64,000 bases of DNA from contig NZ_ABVL01000007.1 of the NCBI RefSeq assembly GCF_000173075.1, positions 62,001-126,000 on the forward strand. The letters are read 5' to 3'. Position 1 is the first letter of the stretch; every line of letters begins with the position of its first letter. The position numbers and the translations under genes are program-made. The notes under the pieces were generated by a model that worked only from the letters and a program-made list of their open reading frames with translations, was not told where the DNA came from and made no database searches. Positions 1-7,668 of the stretch are shown here, one piece after another. Source of the DNA: Chthoniobacter flavus Ellin428 (GTDB taxonomy: Bacteria > Verrucomicrobiota > Verrucomicrobiia > Chthoniobacterales > Chthoniobacteraceae).

Positions 1-77
1 GAGAGCGCACCCGCCAGCATGATCAGGATGGCAATGACCCAGGCAAAAACGGGCCGGTCGATGAAGAATCTGGACAT
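1..77 (-). CDS. RND efflux pump inner-membrane permease (AcrB/HAE1 type), N-terminal fragment
   Basis: Only the first 25 codons lie in the window. The gene reads leftward and is cut by the window edge. The peptide begins MSRFFIDRPVFAWVIAILIM, the classic start of AcrB/MexB-type RND permeases: a short cytoplasmic F-I-x-R-P-V-F-A segment running into the first transmembrane helix. A strong Shine-Dalgarno GGAGG (complement of 86-90) sits 8 nt before the ATG at 77. It lies 28 nt downstream of the adaptor gene in the same direction, so it is the third gene of a TetR-adaptor-permease operon. The drug or lipid substrate cannot be read from this fragment. Confidence 0.93.
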   Translation of the reverse strand, partial: MSRFFIDRPVFAWVIAILIMLAGAL

Positions 78-105
78 CGGAAAATCCTCCTAAATAGGGC
101 TCGTC

Positions 106-1302
106 TTATCGCGTGATGGACGCGGTGACCGCTTCCGGCGGTGCCGGGATGGCTTTCACTGGCGCACCGGGGCGAACCCGTTGCAGATTGTTGACGATGA
201 CTTGATCGCCCGCTTTCAAGCCGGAAGCGACCAGCCATTGGTTGCCCACCGCCCGCGGAGTCTCGAGCACCCGCAACTCGGCGGTGCCATTGGCTCCCAC
301 GACCATCGCGGTAGGCTGGCCCTTGGTATTGCGCGTGACCGCGAGTTGCGGCACGAGAATGGCGTTCGGCGCATTGCCTTCCTCGAGCCGTTCCCGGACG
401 AAGAGGCCGGGCAACAGTTCGCCCCGCGGGTTGGGAAAGACCGCGCGGATGGTCACGGAATTGGTTGTGGCGTTCACGGTCACGTCGGCCATTTCCAGGG
501 CGCCTTCTTCCGCATAAATATCGCCCGTTTCGTGGATGAGTTTGACCTGGGCTTTGCCTTTTTCGTCCGCCTTGAGTCGCCCCTCGGCGAGATCGCGTTT
601 CAAACGCAGGAACTCGCTGCTCGCCTGCGTCACGTCGAGGTACACGGGATCGAGTTGCTGAATGACGGCGAGGAGATTGGCCGCGCTGGTCTGCACGTAG
701 GCGCCTTCGGTCACTTGGGAAATGCCGATGCGTCCGGAGATTGGGGCCGTCACCTTGGTGTATTCGAGGTTGATCTTCGCCGTTTGCACCGCCGCCCTCC
801 CGGCCAGCACGTCGGCATCGAAGGAGCGCGCGTTGGCCAGCGCGTCGTCGTAGTCCTGTCTGGCGATCGTCTTGGTGGCGAGCAGTTGCTTGTAGCGCTC
901 TTCCTTGAGCCGGGCGGTGGCCACATTGGCTTCTGCGCGGGCGAGTGTGGCTTGCGCGCTGTCGAGCGCCGCTTGATACGGCGCGGGATCGATGTCGTAG
1001 AGCACCTGGCCTTCCTTGACGTCGCTGCCTTCCGTAAAGTGCCGGCGCAGCACGATGCCATTGACCCGCGCGCGCACCTCCGCGACGCGGTAGGCGGAGA
1101 TGCGGCCCGGCAGATCCTGCGTGAGCGTCACCGGAGAGGGCGTCACCGTCAGCACGCCGACTTCGAGCGGTCCCTGCGGTCCGCCCGGACCTCCCGGTCC
1201 ACCAGCGGCGGCCCCTTCCTTGCGCCCGCAACTCGTGAGCAGCAGAGCGGCGATGGCCGCGAGACTCGCGGCGCTGACGATGCGAAACAGAATCGGTTTC
1301 AT
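106..1302 (-). CDS. RND efflux pump periplasmic adaptor (membrane fusion protein), lipoprotein
   Basis: The 398-residue periplasmic adaptor links an RND permease to an outer-membrane channel. The N-terminus has a lipoprotein signal with lipobox LLLTSC (Cys about residue 25), then a Gly/Pro-rich linker GGPGGPGGPQGP. The order of segments is that of AcrA/MexA: first beta-barrel and lipoyl half (VRARVNGIVLRRHFTEGSDV), a coiled-coil hairpin rich in Ala/Glu/Lys (about 95-165), second lipoyl half (TAPISGRIGISQVTEGAYV), beta-barrel and membrane-proximal domain. I prefer ATG 1302; an in-frame TTG at 1311 would add three residues. The ATG lies 5 nt after the TetR stop codon, so the two are co-transcribed. 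Length is normal for the family. Confidence 0.93.
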   Translation of the reverse strand: MKPILFRIVSAASLAAIAALLLTSCGRKEGAAAGGPGGPGGPQGPLEVGVLTVTPSPVTLTQDLPGRISAYRVAEVRARVNGIVLRRHFTEGSDVKEGQVLYDIDPAPYQAALDSAQATLARAEANVATARLKEERYKQLLATKTIARQDYDDALANARSFDADVLAGRAAVQTAKINLEYTKVTAPISGRIGISQVTEGAYVQTSAANLLAVIQQLDPVYLDVTQASSEFLRLKRDLAEGRLKADEKGKAQVKLIHETGDIYAEEGALEMADVTVNATTNSVTIRAVFPNPRGELLPGLFVRERLEEGNAPNAILVPQLAVTRNTKGQPTAMVVGANGTAELRVLETPRAVGNQWLVASGLKAGDQVIVNNLQRVRPGAPVKAIPAPPEAVTASITR

Positions 1303-1307
1303 AGATT

Positions 1308-2030
1308 TCAATTCTGGGGGAAGGTGATGGTGCGCATCTGCGCGGCTGCCGCCGGAACGGCCGCTTCATCCCACGCGGCGGAAAGCCCGCCGGCGATGAA
1401 AGCAATCAGGCGCTGAATGAGTCCCTCGCGGTCGGGCTTGCTGGCCGCTGGACTGAACGCGGCATAGGGAATTTGCTCGAACCGCAGCCACGTCTGCAGC
1501 GCGTTGTTCAGCGCGCCGTGCAGGAAGGAAACTCGCCAGAAGAGTTCGCTGGGGGGCAGACCTGGCACCACGCGCAAAATGGCGGCGTCAAACCGCCCGC
1601 ACATTTCGGCAAACTGTTCTTCGACGAATTTTTTGACCTCCGCATTGGGCTCTTGAGAGGAGCGGCTGAGCAGACGCATGAAATCGTCGCAGCTCTTGGC
1701 GCCAAACGCTTCGCTCTCCAACGCCGGCCGGATCAGGGCGTCGAGAACCTGCGCGAGGGTAATCCGGGAGGGGTCGGTGGTCGCTTCCAAAGCATCGAGC
1801 CGGGCAATGCGCTCGCGGTTCACCGGCCGAATGCGCCGGGCAAACACCTCCAGGGCCAGGCGATCCTTCGTGCCAAAATGATAGTTGATGGCCCCAAGAT
1901 TGGTTCCCGCCTCCTTGATGATGTCCCGGACGGACGTCGCCTCGATTCCGTTCTGGGAAAAAAGGCGTTCGGCGGCGTCGAGCAGGGCGATCCTCGTGGC
2001 GAGATGGTCTTGAATGGCTCCGTGAATCAT
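1308..2030 (-). CDS. TetR/AcrR-family transcriptional repressor of the adjacent RND pump
   Basis: 240-residue regulator. The N-terminal HTH is clear: ALLDAAERLFSQNGIEATSV, then DIIKEAGTNLGAINYHFGTK, which is the TetR recognition-helix region ending in the usual Y-H-F-x-x-K. The C-terminal two thirds, with its SFLHGALNNALQTW helix, resembles the CecR/DUF1956 ligand-binding type; this assignment is weaker. It is the first gene of the leftward RND operon and would be expected to repress it until an inducer binds. A perfect inverted repeat covers its own start codon, consistent with autoregulation. No good Shine-Dalgarno is seen before the ATG. Confidence 0.92.
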   Translation of the reverse strand: MIHGAIQDHLATRIALLDAAERLFSQNGIEATSVRDIIKEAGTNLGAINYHFGTKDRLALEVFARRIRPVNRERIARLDALEATTDPSRITLAQVLDALIRPALESEAFGAKSCDDFMRLLSRSSQEPNAEVKKFVEEQFAEMCGRFDAAILRVVPGLPPSELFWRVSFLHGALNNALQTWLRFEQIPYAAFSPAASKPDREGLIQRLIAFIAGGLSAAWDEAAVPAAAAQMRTITFPQN

Positions 2031-2042
2031 ACGTATGTATGA
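2027..2042. promoter_or_regulatory. Candidate TetR operator overlapping the repressor start codon
   Basis: TCATAC-GTAT-GTATGA is a perfect inverted repeat with 6-bp arms and a 4-bp self-complementary centre. It includes the ATG of the TetR gene (2028-2030). A further GTATGA copy lies at 2050-2055, 13 bp from the right half-site. TetR-family repressors usually bind such palindromes next to their own promoter. That this repressor binds here is inference. Confidence 0.5.
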
Positions 2043-2046
2043 AACG

Positions 2047-2074
2047 ACTGTATGACTACTCCCGGGCTCCGCAA
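2047..2074 (-). promoter_or_regulatory. Candidate sigma-70-type promoter of the TetR-RND operon
   Basis: On the minus strand, TTGCGG (complement of 2069-2074) and TACAGT (complement of 2047-2052) are separated by 16 nt. Transcription would begin inside or beside the palindrome at 2027-2042, which is where a repressor should sit. The match to consensus is partial. Confidence 0.3.
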
Positions 2075-2182
2075 CTGGTTTTTTTACACAAACTCACCAC
2101 CAGCTTTCGGCGCCAAAGGAGGCGGTGGCGTGAACTTGCTTCCCCGGAAGCCGGGCGTTACGGTGTCGGCTTCCAAGAATTT

Positions 2183-3319
2183 ATGCCTGTCGCAAAAGCC
2201 AAAACCTCGGCGCAAATCTACGCGGTCGTCGGTTCGGATGAATCGGAAGTGAAACGGGTGGCGAGGGAACACGCCGACCGCATGGCACCGAAGGGGGGCG
2301 ACGAATTTGCCACGGACATCATCGACGGCGTGGCCGACAATGCCGACCAGGCGGCGGGGCGGATTCACCAGACGATCGAGGCCCTGTTGACCTTTCCTTT
2401 TTTTGGCGGCGAGAAGCTGGTCTGGCTCAAGAATGCCAATTTCCTGGCCGACACGCCGATGGGTCGCGCAGGGGGAGTAACGGAAGCGCTGGAGAAGCTG
2501 GCCGAGACGCTCAGCGGCGGGATGCCGGAGTCGACGCGGTTTTTGCTCAGTGCCATCGACGTAGACAAGCGTCGTTCGTTTTACAAGGGGCTCGGCAAGC
2601 TCGGGAAGGTCGAGGTGTTCGACAAGGTGGACGCCAGCAAGAGCGGCTGGGAGGAAGAAGCCGCGGCCTTGGCGCGCCAGCGGGCGGAGGATCGCGGACT
2701 GCAATTTTCGGGAGATGCATTGGAACTGTTTGCCCTCTCGACCGGCGGGGACCGCCGCGTGATGGAAAACGAACTGGAGAAGCTCGACCTTTACCTGGGC
2801 GCCGCCCGTCGGGCCGTATCGGTGGAGGACGTGCGGGACTTGGTGCCGTTGTCGCGGGCAGGGGTCGTTTTCGAGTTGGGCAACGCCCTCGCGGCGAGGG
2901 ACCTGAATCGGTCGCTCGCCCTGCTCGACCAGCTTTTTTTCCAGGGCGAGACGGCCATCGGCATCCTCCTGGTGGCTATCATCCCTACTGTGCGGAGCCT
3001 GCTCATCGCGAAAGACCTCATGACCCGGCATAAGCTGTCGCGACCCCAGCAGCCCTTCTTTTTCGGCAAGACGCTGGAGCGACTGCCGGAAGCGGCCACG
3101 GCACACCTGCCGAGGAAGAAAGATGGGACGGTGAATGCCTTTGCCCTCGGGTTGGCCGCCATGCACGCCCATCGTTATGAGACGAGGGAGCTGCAAGGGG
3201 CTTTTCAGGCCTGCCTGGAGGCGAATCTCCGGCTGGTAACCTCGTCGATGGAAGCCGAAATCGTGTTAAGCCAACTACTCGTCAGGGTCATTGCCCCGGG
3301 GCTGTCCAAGCCGAAATAG
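2183..3319 (+). CDS. holA: DNA polymerase III subunit delta
   Basis: 378-residue clamp-loader subunit that opens the beta sliding clamp. The start is set at ATG 2183 (MPVAKAKTSAQIYAVVGSDE) because the preceding in-frame codons from 2039 are Arg-rich, unlike the family, and would run through the TetR operator. Family signatures include the N-terminal AAA+-like fold without a P-loop (YAVVGSDESEVKRVAREHA), the segment FPFFGGEKLVWLKNANFL, the middle stretch ALELFALSTGGDRRVMENEL, and the C-terminal collar helices (LDQLFFQGETAIGILLVAII). It is somewhat longer than the E. coli protein (about 343 residues). It is divergent from TetR and stands alone, with a terminator downstream. Confidence 0.93.
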   Translation: MPVAKAKTSAQIYAVVGSDESEVKRVAREHADRMAPKGGDEFATDIIDGVADNADQAAGRIHQTIEALLTFPFFGGEKLVWLKNANFLADTPMGRAGGVTEALEKLAETLSGGMPESTRFLLSAIDVDKRRSFYKGLGKLGKVEVFDKVDASKSGWEEEAAALARQRAEDRGLQFSGDALELFALSTGGDRRVMENELEKLDLYLGAARRAVSVEDVRDLVPLSRAGVVFELGNALAARDLNRSLALLDQLFFQGETAIGILLVAIIPTVRSLLIAKDLMTRHKLSRPQQPFFFGKTLERLPEAATAHLPRKKDGTVNAFALGLAAMHAHRYETRELQGAFQACLEANLRLVTSSMEAEIVLSQLLVRVIAPGLSKPK

Positions 3320-3609
3320 ATCGAATTGCCCCGGATAGAGCGACTTCCAAAGATTAGAATGTCTAATAAATTAAGCCCTACGTCAGAATACGAATCGATA
3401 TTAAATTAATTAAAAAAAGTTGTTGCGGACCCCGATTACCGCAGGCATAGTTCGTCACGTTTTTAGAAGATTGTTCTGGGGGGAACATCAGCCCTTCGCA
3501 GCCACTCGGTTGCGGGGGGCTGAATTTTTTTCGGGGTATGATGTCCGAACAGCTTCCGCAGTTCTTCCCGTAAAAGATCGTGCTACTTCCCGCCCGATCG
3601 AACCCGCGC
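3320..3609. other. Intergenic stretch with an A+T-rich patch and a terminator; possible small RNA locus
   Basis: No protein gene is seen in these 290 bases. 3340-3420 is strikingly A+T-rich for this genome (for example TTAAATTAATTAAAAAAA near 3401-3418). It is followed by about 70 nt of mixed sequence holding a small hairpin (TGTTC/GAACA near 3472-3488) and then the terminator at 3489-3531. The terminator is about 170 nt beyond the holA stop, which leaves room for either a long holA 3' UTR or a short independent transcript. Confidence 0.35.
3489..3531 (+). terminator. Rho-independent terminator
   Basis: CAGCCCTTCGCA pairs with TGCGGGGGGCTG as a 12-bp RNA stem (two G-U wobbles inside) around a 10-nt loop, followed directly by AATTTTTTT. 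The run of T is on the plus strand, so it terminates rightward transcription from holA or from a short transcript between them. Confidence 0.85.
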
Positions 3610-6441
3610 TTACTCCTTGTCCGGCAAGGGCTTGGACGCCGAAAAGACCAGCTCTTGCACGGCGTGAAGAGGAAGACGCAGGTCCCCGACCATCTCGCTC
3701 CGGCAGGTGATGGTATCGTTTTCCACGTGGTAGGAATCCACGGTCAGCGCGCCCGCTCCGGCCAGGTGCAAACGGGCGCCGACGGTCCGTTCCGCAGGGG
3801 CGCCTCCAAAGTCGATCATCGTCACCCTTTCCAGCGGCAACTCGAGCGGCCCCACCTCCGAAGCCAGCTTCACCGAACTCGGCGTCGCAATTTCCACCGT
3901 CCCTGGCGCTTCGTCCCCATTGCTCAGGATGGCCGTGTCCTGATTGTCATCACTGGCCGGCGTCTTGCCCGGCACCCGGCCGTTCCAAGGCCCGATCCAG
4001 ATATTGGAAAACGTGCACGGAATATTGATTTGCGGCGAAAGCATCAGCCCCCGGCCGAGCTGGCGGGGCGGCTTCCCGGGCTTCGTCCCGAAGTGGGTGA
4101 TCACGACCCCATCCACCAGCACGGTCAACTGCCCCGCATCCCGATTCGCCAGCAATTGCACGTGCCGTCGATTCGCATCCGGCTTCAGCTTGCCCTCAAA
4201 GGGAATCTGCTGCGGGACCATCCCTCGCGCCCGGTCTCCCGGGTTTAGGTCGTAAATGTAGATCCCCTGGCTGTGCAACTGCATGAAATAGCCGGCGTTG
4301 CTCGGGTCGGTGAAAAGTTGCGCCGTGAAGATGATCTGGTTCGCCAGGCCGGTCACATCGAAGCTCATCTCCACCAGCGATGGGAGCGAATCGAGCAGCC
4401 GCCCGATCTGGACGCCGCCCGGGCGGGACACCACGCTCTCGGGATTTTCCACGCTGAGCAGCGAAAAAGCGCCGTCGAAGGACTTCCACTTTACGCTCGA
4501 AGTCGGAGCCGATCGCCGTCTCGTGGGGAACGCCTGGTTGTCTCCGAGACTCAGACCCTTTAACCATTCGCGATCGTCCGCGGCGCCGTCGGAAATCGGT
4601 AGCTGGCCGTCGGGGCTGAAATAAAGCGTTCGCGCCAGGGCGCGGCTGATCGTGAGCTGCCCGGCATCCGGCGTATCGAGCACCAGCTGGTCCTTGTCGA
4701 GCGTCAGGAAACGCCCAGCCAGCCAGTCGCCGTTGCGAAACCGGACCACACTGTCGATCTTTCCCTTGCGCGGCGCCTCACTCCAGCCGCTGCGCACGCC
4801 GGACACGTGCACCGGCTCGAACTCCACCGGCTGCGCCGTTTCATCCGTGCGCCAGCGCACCTTCTGGTTCTCCTCCGCCATCTCCAGCTTGCCTTTCAGC
4901 CGGTCGCCATTTTCGAAAACGAGCACGTCTTCCGCCGCAGTGAGCGGGGGCGCGGATTGCAGGAAATTGACCTCCGCGACCGACGCCGTCGAAACCGGAA
5001 GCTCGCTACCGAAACGCGTCGCGATCTGCATCCTGCTCTCCCGCCAGGTTATCCTCGTCGCATCGAATTCGCCCCCCTCCGTGAGGAGCACGTGGGCGAT
5101 CGGCGCCTCGGAGGGCGTCGCGGCATTGTCGCGATGGGCAAAGCGCAACATCTTCACCTGGGCATTCGGCGCTTCGAAATCCGAACCGTCCACCCGCAGC
5201 CGCACCGTCCCCGCGGCCAGGTCGATGAACCGGCCATCCTTCGCTGTCCCGTCGGCCAGGGAAAGGTGATCGCTGGAGTGGTCTTCCGCTTTTTCTCCCT
5301 CCTCCGGAATCCGGCCATCCCACGGCACGACCCGAATTTTCGAAAGCGTCTGCTCGCTGGTCGGGCTCCAGATGGTCGGCTGGAAGGCGAACGTCCCGCG
5401 GTTCCTTCCCGGTTCCCCTTTCTGGACACCCCACTCGCCGGCTTTGTGGCCGTTGACGAAAATCGCAATGCGGCCTCCGGTGAAATCCTCGTAGAGCTGG
5501 AAATGCACGGGATTGCTCCGGCCGGCGATCGCGCGTCCGTCCAGGGCATCGCCAAACTTCTTCGTCAGGTCGACCGATTCGTTTTTGTAATGGCCATCGG
5601 CGTTGGAAAATACCGTCAGCGTGCTGGCGCGCAGCATGCATTGGATGATTCCCGGTTCACCGCCCCACGCCTGGCCGCTGCGTCCGTGCAGGCTGAAGTT
5701 GAACTGGCTCATCAGATTGCCCTGGTCGGCCGTGAATTCGTATTCCACCTGGTCGGGCAGTGCGGCGAAGGTGCGGGTGATTTGCTGGGGCGAGGTGGCG
5801 TGCAGGGCGCCTTCGTGATAGCTCCAACCGGAACCACTCCAGCCGGCGAGGCTGGTCGGCCCATCGTAGCATTCCGGCGAGGCGATCTTGGAAAAATAGA
5901 TCCATTCGACCTGCGCCCGGTCCACCGCCAGCGGCGAACCGTCGGCCAGTTTTAGGTGAACCTTGTTATCCAGAATGTTCGTCACTTCTGCTCGCAGCCA
6001 ATCGCCCCCGCCAAATTTCACCGTGGCATAGGTGGTATTGTCGTTGGGCGCAGGGGGCGCGGCATTCGCAGGAGGGAGAGGGGGGATTTCCATCCCGAAT
6101 TCGTTCTGCAGGCCGGCCGTCGGAACGAACGTCAGCCGGTTGATCAGCATCGTCGGGATCGTCAGCGGAGCGGAGGCATCCGCGCGCCGCCAGGTGATTT
6201 CTCCGCGCTTCAGGTCCACCGCTTCGAGTGTGCCGTGCAGTTGGCGGCCATCGAAGAACTCGATGAGATGCGGGCCGGCCGGGTCCGGTTCGGCCTTCTT
6301 CTCCTGCCCGTTGGAAAAAGCGCCGGTAATGATGACCTTGCCGTTGTTGCCCCGGATGATGACCTGTCCCGCGGCGGTCAGCGCGCCACCCACCAGACCA
6401 ATGGCGATCAGCGAATTGGCGAGAGCGGAAAATCGGCGCAT
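3610..6441 (-). CDS. Large secreted protein with eight NGD-type beta repeats and two lectin-like domains
   Basis: 943 residues with a plausible N-terminal signal segment (LANSLIAIGLVGGALTAAGQ). I do not recognise a named family for the whole protein. About eight copies of a 40-45-residue beta motif can be seen, of the form F-x-N-G-D-x-L-x-G-x-[15-20]-L-x-[8]-[FY]: for example VFENGDRLKGKLEMAEE, RFRNGDWLAGRFLTLDK and ILSNGDEAPGTVEIATP. They are arranged two, then a LamG/DUF1080-like beta-sandwich (about 185-395), then four, a second beta-sandwich (about 640-835), then two. Both sandwiches end alike (VVPWDGRIP and IGPWNGRVP), suggesting internal duplication. It is the last gene of the operon, 12 nt after the toroid gene. 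A carbohydrate- or envelope-binding role is inference. Confidence 0.6.
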   Translation of the reverse strand: MRRFSALANSLIAIGLVGGALTAAGQVIIRGNNGKVIITGAFSNGQEKKAEPDPAGPHLIEFFDGRQLHGTLEAVDLKRGEITWRRADASAPLTIPTMLINRLTFVPTAGLQNEFGMEIPPLPPANAAPPAPNDNTTYATVKFGGGDWLRAEVTNILDNKVHLKLADGSPLAVDRAQVEWIYFSKIASPECYDGPTSLAGWSGSGWSYHEGALHATSPQQITRTFAALPDQVEYEFTADQGNLMSQFNFSLHGRSGQAWGGEPGIIQCMLRASTLTVFSNADGHYKNESVDLTKKFGDALDGRAIAGRSNPVHFQLYEDFTGGRIAIFVNGHKAGEWGVQKGEPGRNRGTFAFQPTIWSPTSEQTLSKIRVVPWDGRIPEEGEKAEDHSSDHLSLADGTAKDGRFIDLAAGTVRLRVDGSDFEAPNAQVKMLRFAHRDNAATPSEAPIAHVLLTEGGEFDATRITWRESRMQIATRFGSELPVSTASVAEVNFLQSAPPLTAAEDVLVFENGDRLKGKLEMAEENQKVRWRTDETAQPVEFEPVHVSGVRSGWSEAPRKGKIDSVVRFRNGDWLAGRFLTLDKDQLVLDTPDAGQLTISRALARTLYFSPDGQLPISDGAADDREWLKGLSLGDNQAFPTRRRSAPTSSVKWKSFDGAFSLLSVENPESVVSRPGGVQIGRLLDSLPSLVEMSFDVTGLANQIIFTAQLFTDPSNAGYFMQLHSQGIYIYDLNPGDRARGMVPQQIPFEGKLKPDANRRHVQLLANRDAGQLTVLVDGVVITHFGTKPGKPPRQLGRGLMLSPQINIPCTFSNIWIGPWNGRVPGKTPASDDNQDTAILSNGDEAPGTVEIATPSSVKLASEVGPLELPLERVTMIDFGGAPAERTVGARLHLAGAGALTVDSYHVENDTITCRSEMVGDLRLPLHAVQELVFSASKPLPDKE

Positions 6442-6453
6442 AGGTCGGAGCGG

Positions 6454-7455
6454 TTAGCGTTCGTAAATGGGGAGATAGCGGTAGCTCAGCGCGATCGAAA
6501 GCAGCCCGAAAGCGGTCGAGAGCGGAGCGCCGAGACTGGCATCCCAACTGCCATCTTCGTTCTGGGAATCCGCCAGCTTCTGCACCCGCTTGTCGTTCCA
6601 CGCTTCCCAGGCTTTCACGTCGCTCTGGAAGAGCGCCTGCGATTCGTAGTACTCGCCGTAAAAGGGATAGCCGCCGCCGTTCTCGTCCTCGCTCTTTTTC
6701 AAGGCGGAGAGCGCTTTCACAAAGGTCGGCTGATCCTTCTTCCGCGCGTAGGCATACACCGCCACGCCGATCGCCGTCGTTGCCGTGCCATTGGCTCCGG
6801 AGCCGGGCGTGTAGCCGATGCTGCCGGTGCCGGGTTGCTGGCAATCCGTATAAAACTTCAGCGCGTCATCGATGGCGTTGTCCGGCACCCGCAAGCCGGC
6901 ATTGCGCGCCGCGATGAGCGCCACGAAACACGCCCCGCTGACCGTGGAGTCCGCGTCCTTGGAATCCGGGCTGTAGCGCCACGCCTTGAAGCGGTTTTTC
7001 TCCTGCGAGGTGAGAATGAGATCGATCGCCTTTTTCACCGCCGGACCGATCCGCTCGTCCTGCACCGCGCCATACGCCTCGGCCAGGGCCAGCGTGCTGA
7101 AGCCGTGGTTGTACATCGAGTTGCCGATATACCCTGTGCCCGCATCGGTGCTCTTCAGGAGATACTCCACGCAGCGCTTGATGGACTTCGCGTAGGGCCC
7201 GTAATTCGGGTCGTCGCCGTGGGCAAACATCGCGAGCATGGCGAGCGCCGCCGTGGCGGGTTCGCGACCGTAGTTGCCCGGAAAAGAGCCATCCTCCTCC
7301 TGCGAAGTGACGAGATACTGCAAGCCGTGCTCATACACGCGCTCGATCTGCGGCGAGACCTGCGTCCCGCGATAGACGTTCAGGTCCTGCGCTTGCAACG
7401 GAAGCGCGGTCAGCAATGCAACGCTAAGGCCGAGAGAAAGGACGCGGTTTGCCAT
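6454..7455 (-). CDS. Secreted prenyltransferase/squalene-cyclase-like alpha-toroid repeat protein
   Basis: 333 residues from ATG 7455; a GTG at 7464 would add MNR. A good signal peptide (MANRVLSLGLSVALLTALPL, then QAQ) precedes repeats typical of terpenoid-cyclase/prenyltransferase alpha-alpha toroids: GLQYLVTSQEEDGSFPGNYG, CVEYLLKSTDAGTGYIG, FLKSQ-type turns, and the final LADSQNEDGSWDASLGAPL. The DxDD or zinc-site residues of true cyclases or prenyltransferases are not apparent, and the export signal argues against a lipid-cyclisation enzyme. Such proteins recur beside MoxR/VWA operons in Planctomycetota and Verrucomicrobiota with no established function. It is co-transcribed with the NGD-repeat gene, 12 nt upstream of it. 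Confidence 0.75.
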   Translation of the reverse strand: MANRVLSLGLSVALLTALPLQAQDLNVYRGTQVSPQIERVYEHGLQYLVTSQEEDGSFPGNYGREPATAALAMLAMFAHGDDPNYGPYAKSIKRCVEYLLKSTDAGTGYIGNSMYNHGFSTLALAEAYGAVQDERIGPAVKKAIDLILTSQEKNRFKAWRYSPDSKDADSTVSGACFVALIAARNAGLRVPDNAIDDALKFYTDCQQPGTGSIGYTPGSGANGTATTAIGVAVYAYARKKDQPTFVKALSALKKSEDENGGGYPFYGEYYESQALFQSDVKAWEAWNDKRVQKLADSQNEDGSWDASLGAPLSTAFGLLSIALSYRYLPIYER

Positions 7456-7567
7456 TCGATTCACGGAAGTATACGCGGGTCCCGCCGTTTTCAGAGTCCT
7501 TTTCGAGGGTGTTTCCCAATTTTCCGATTGGGTTTGCGTGAACCCAGCCTATGAGACTGGGAAAAGT

Positions 7568-7635
7568 GCCCGCGAATCACACGAATGACACGAATGGGCG
7601 TATCGTCATCCGCGTCATCTGTGTGATTCGCGGGC
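7568..7635. repeat. Inverted pair of 9-nt micro-tandem arrays (hairpin) in the operon junction
   Basis: Left arm 7568-7582 (GCCCGCGAATCACAC) and right arm 7621-7635 are perfect 15-bp complements 38 nt apart, and weaker pairing continues inward. Each side is built of 9-nt units: CGAATCACA, CGAATGACA, CGAATGGGC on the left; TCATCCGCG, TCATCTGTG, TGATTCGCG on the right. On the minus strand the stem is followed by ACTTTT, so it may act as a terminator or attenuator after the 1030-residue protein gene. Two smaller hairpins (CCCAAT/ATTGGG at 7515-7532 and CCCAG/CTGGG at 7543-7561) lie between it and the toroid gene. Confidence 0.8.
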
Positions 7636-7668
7636 CATACACCTCTCTGCCAACTAGATCATCGTCGG

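Noticed and set aside
2039..2182. Earlier in-frame start for holA at 2039
   Set aside because: The added residues are Arg-rich, unlike the family, and would overlap the repressor palindrome. ATG 2183 gives a normal N-terminus.
5956..7554. Long plus-strand open frame opposite the toroid and NGD-repeat genes
   Set aside because: It is Arg/His-rich, has no domain pattern and is explained as the complement of real genes with good signals on the minus strand. The same applies to 181-1416 and 11748-14285.
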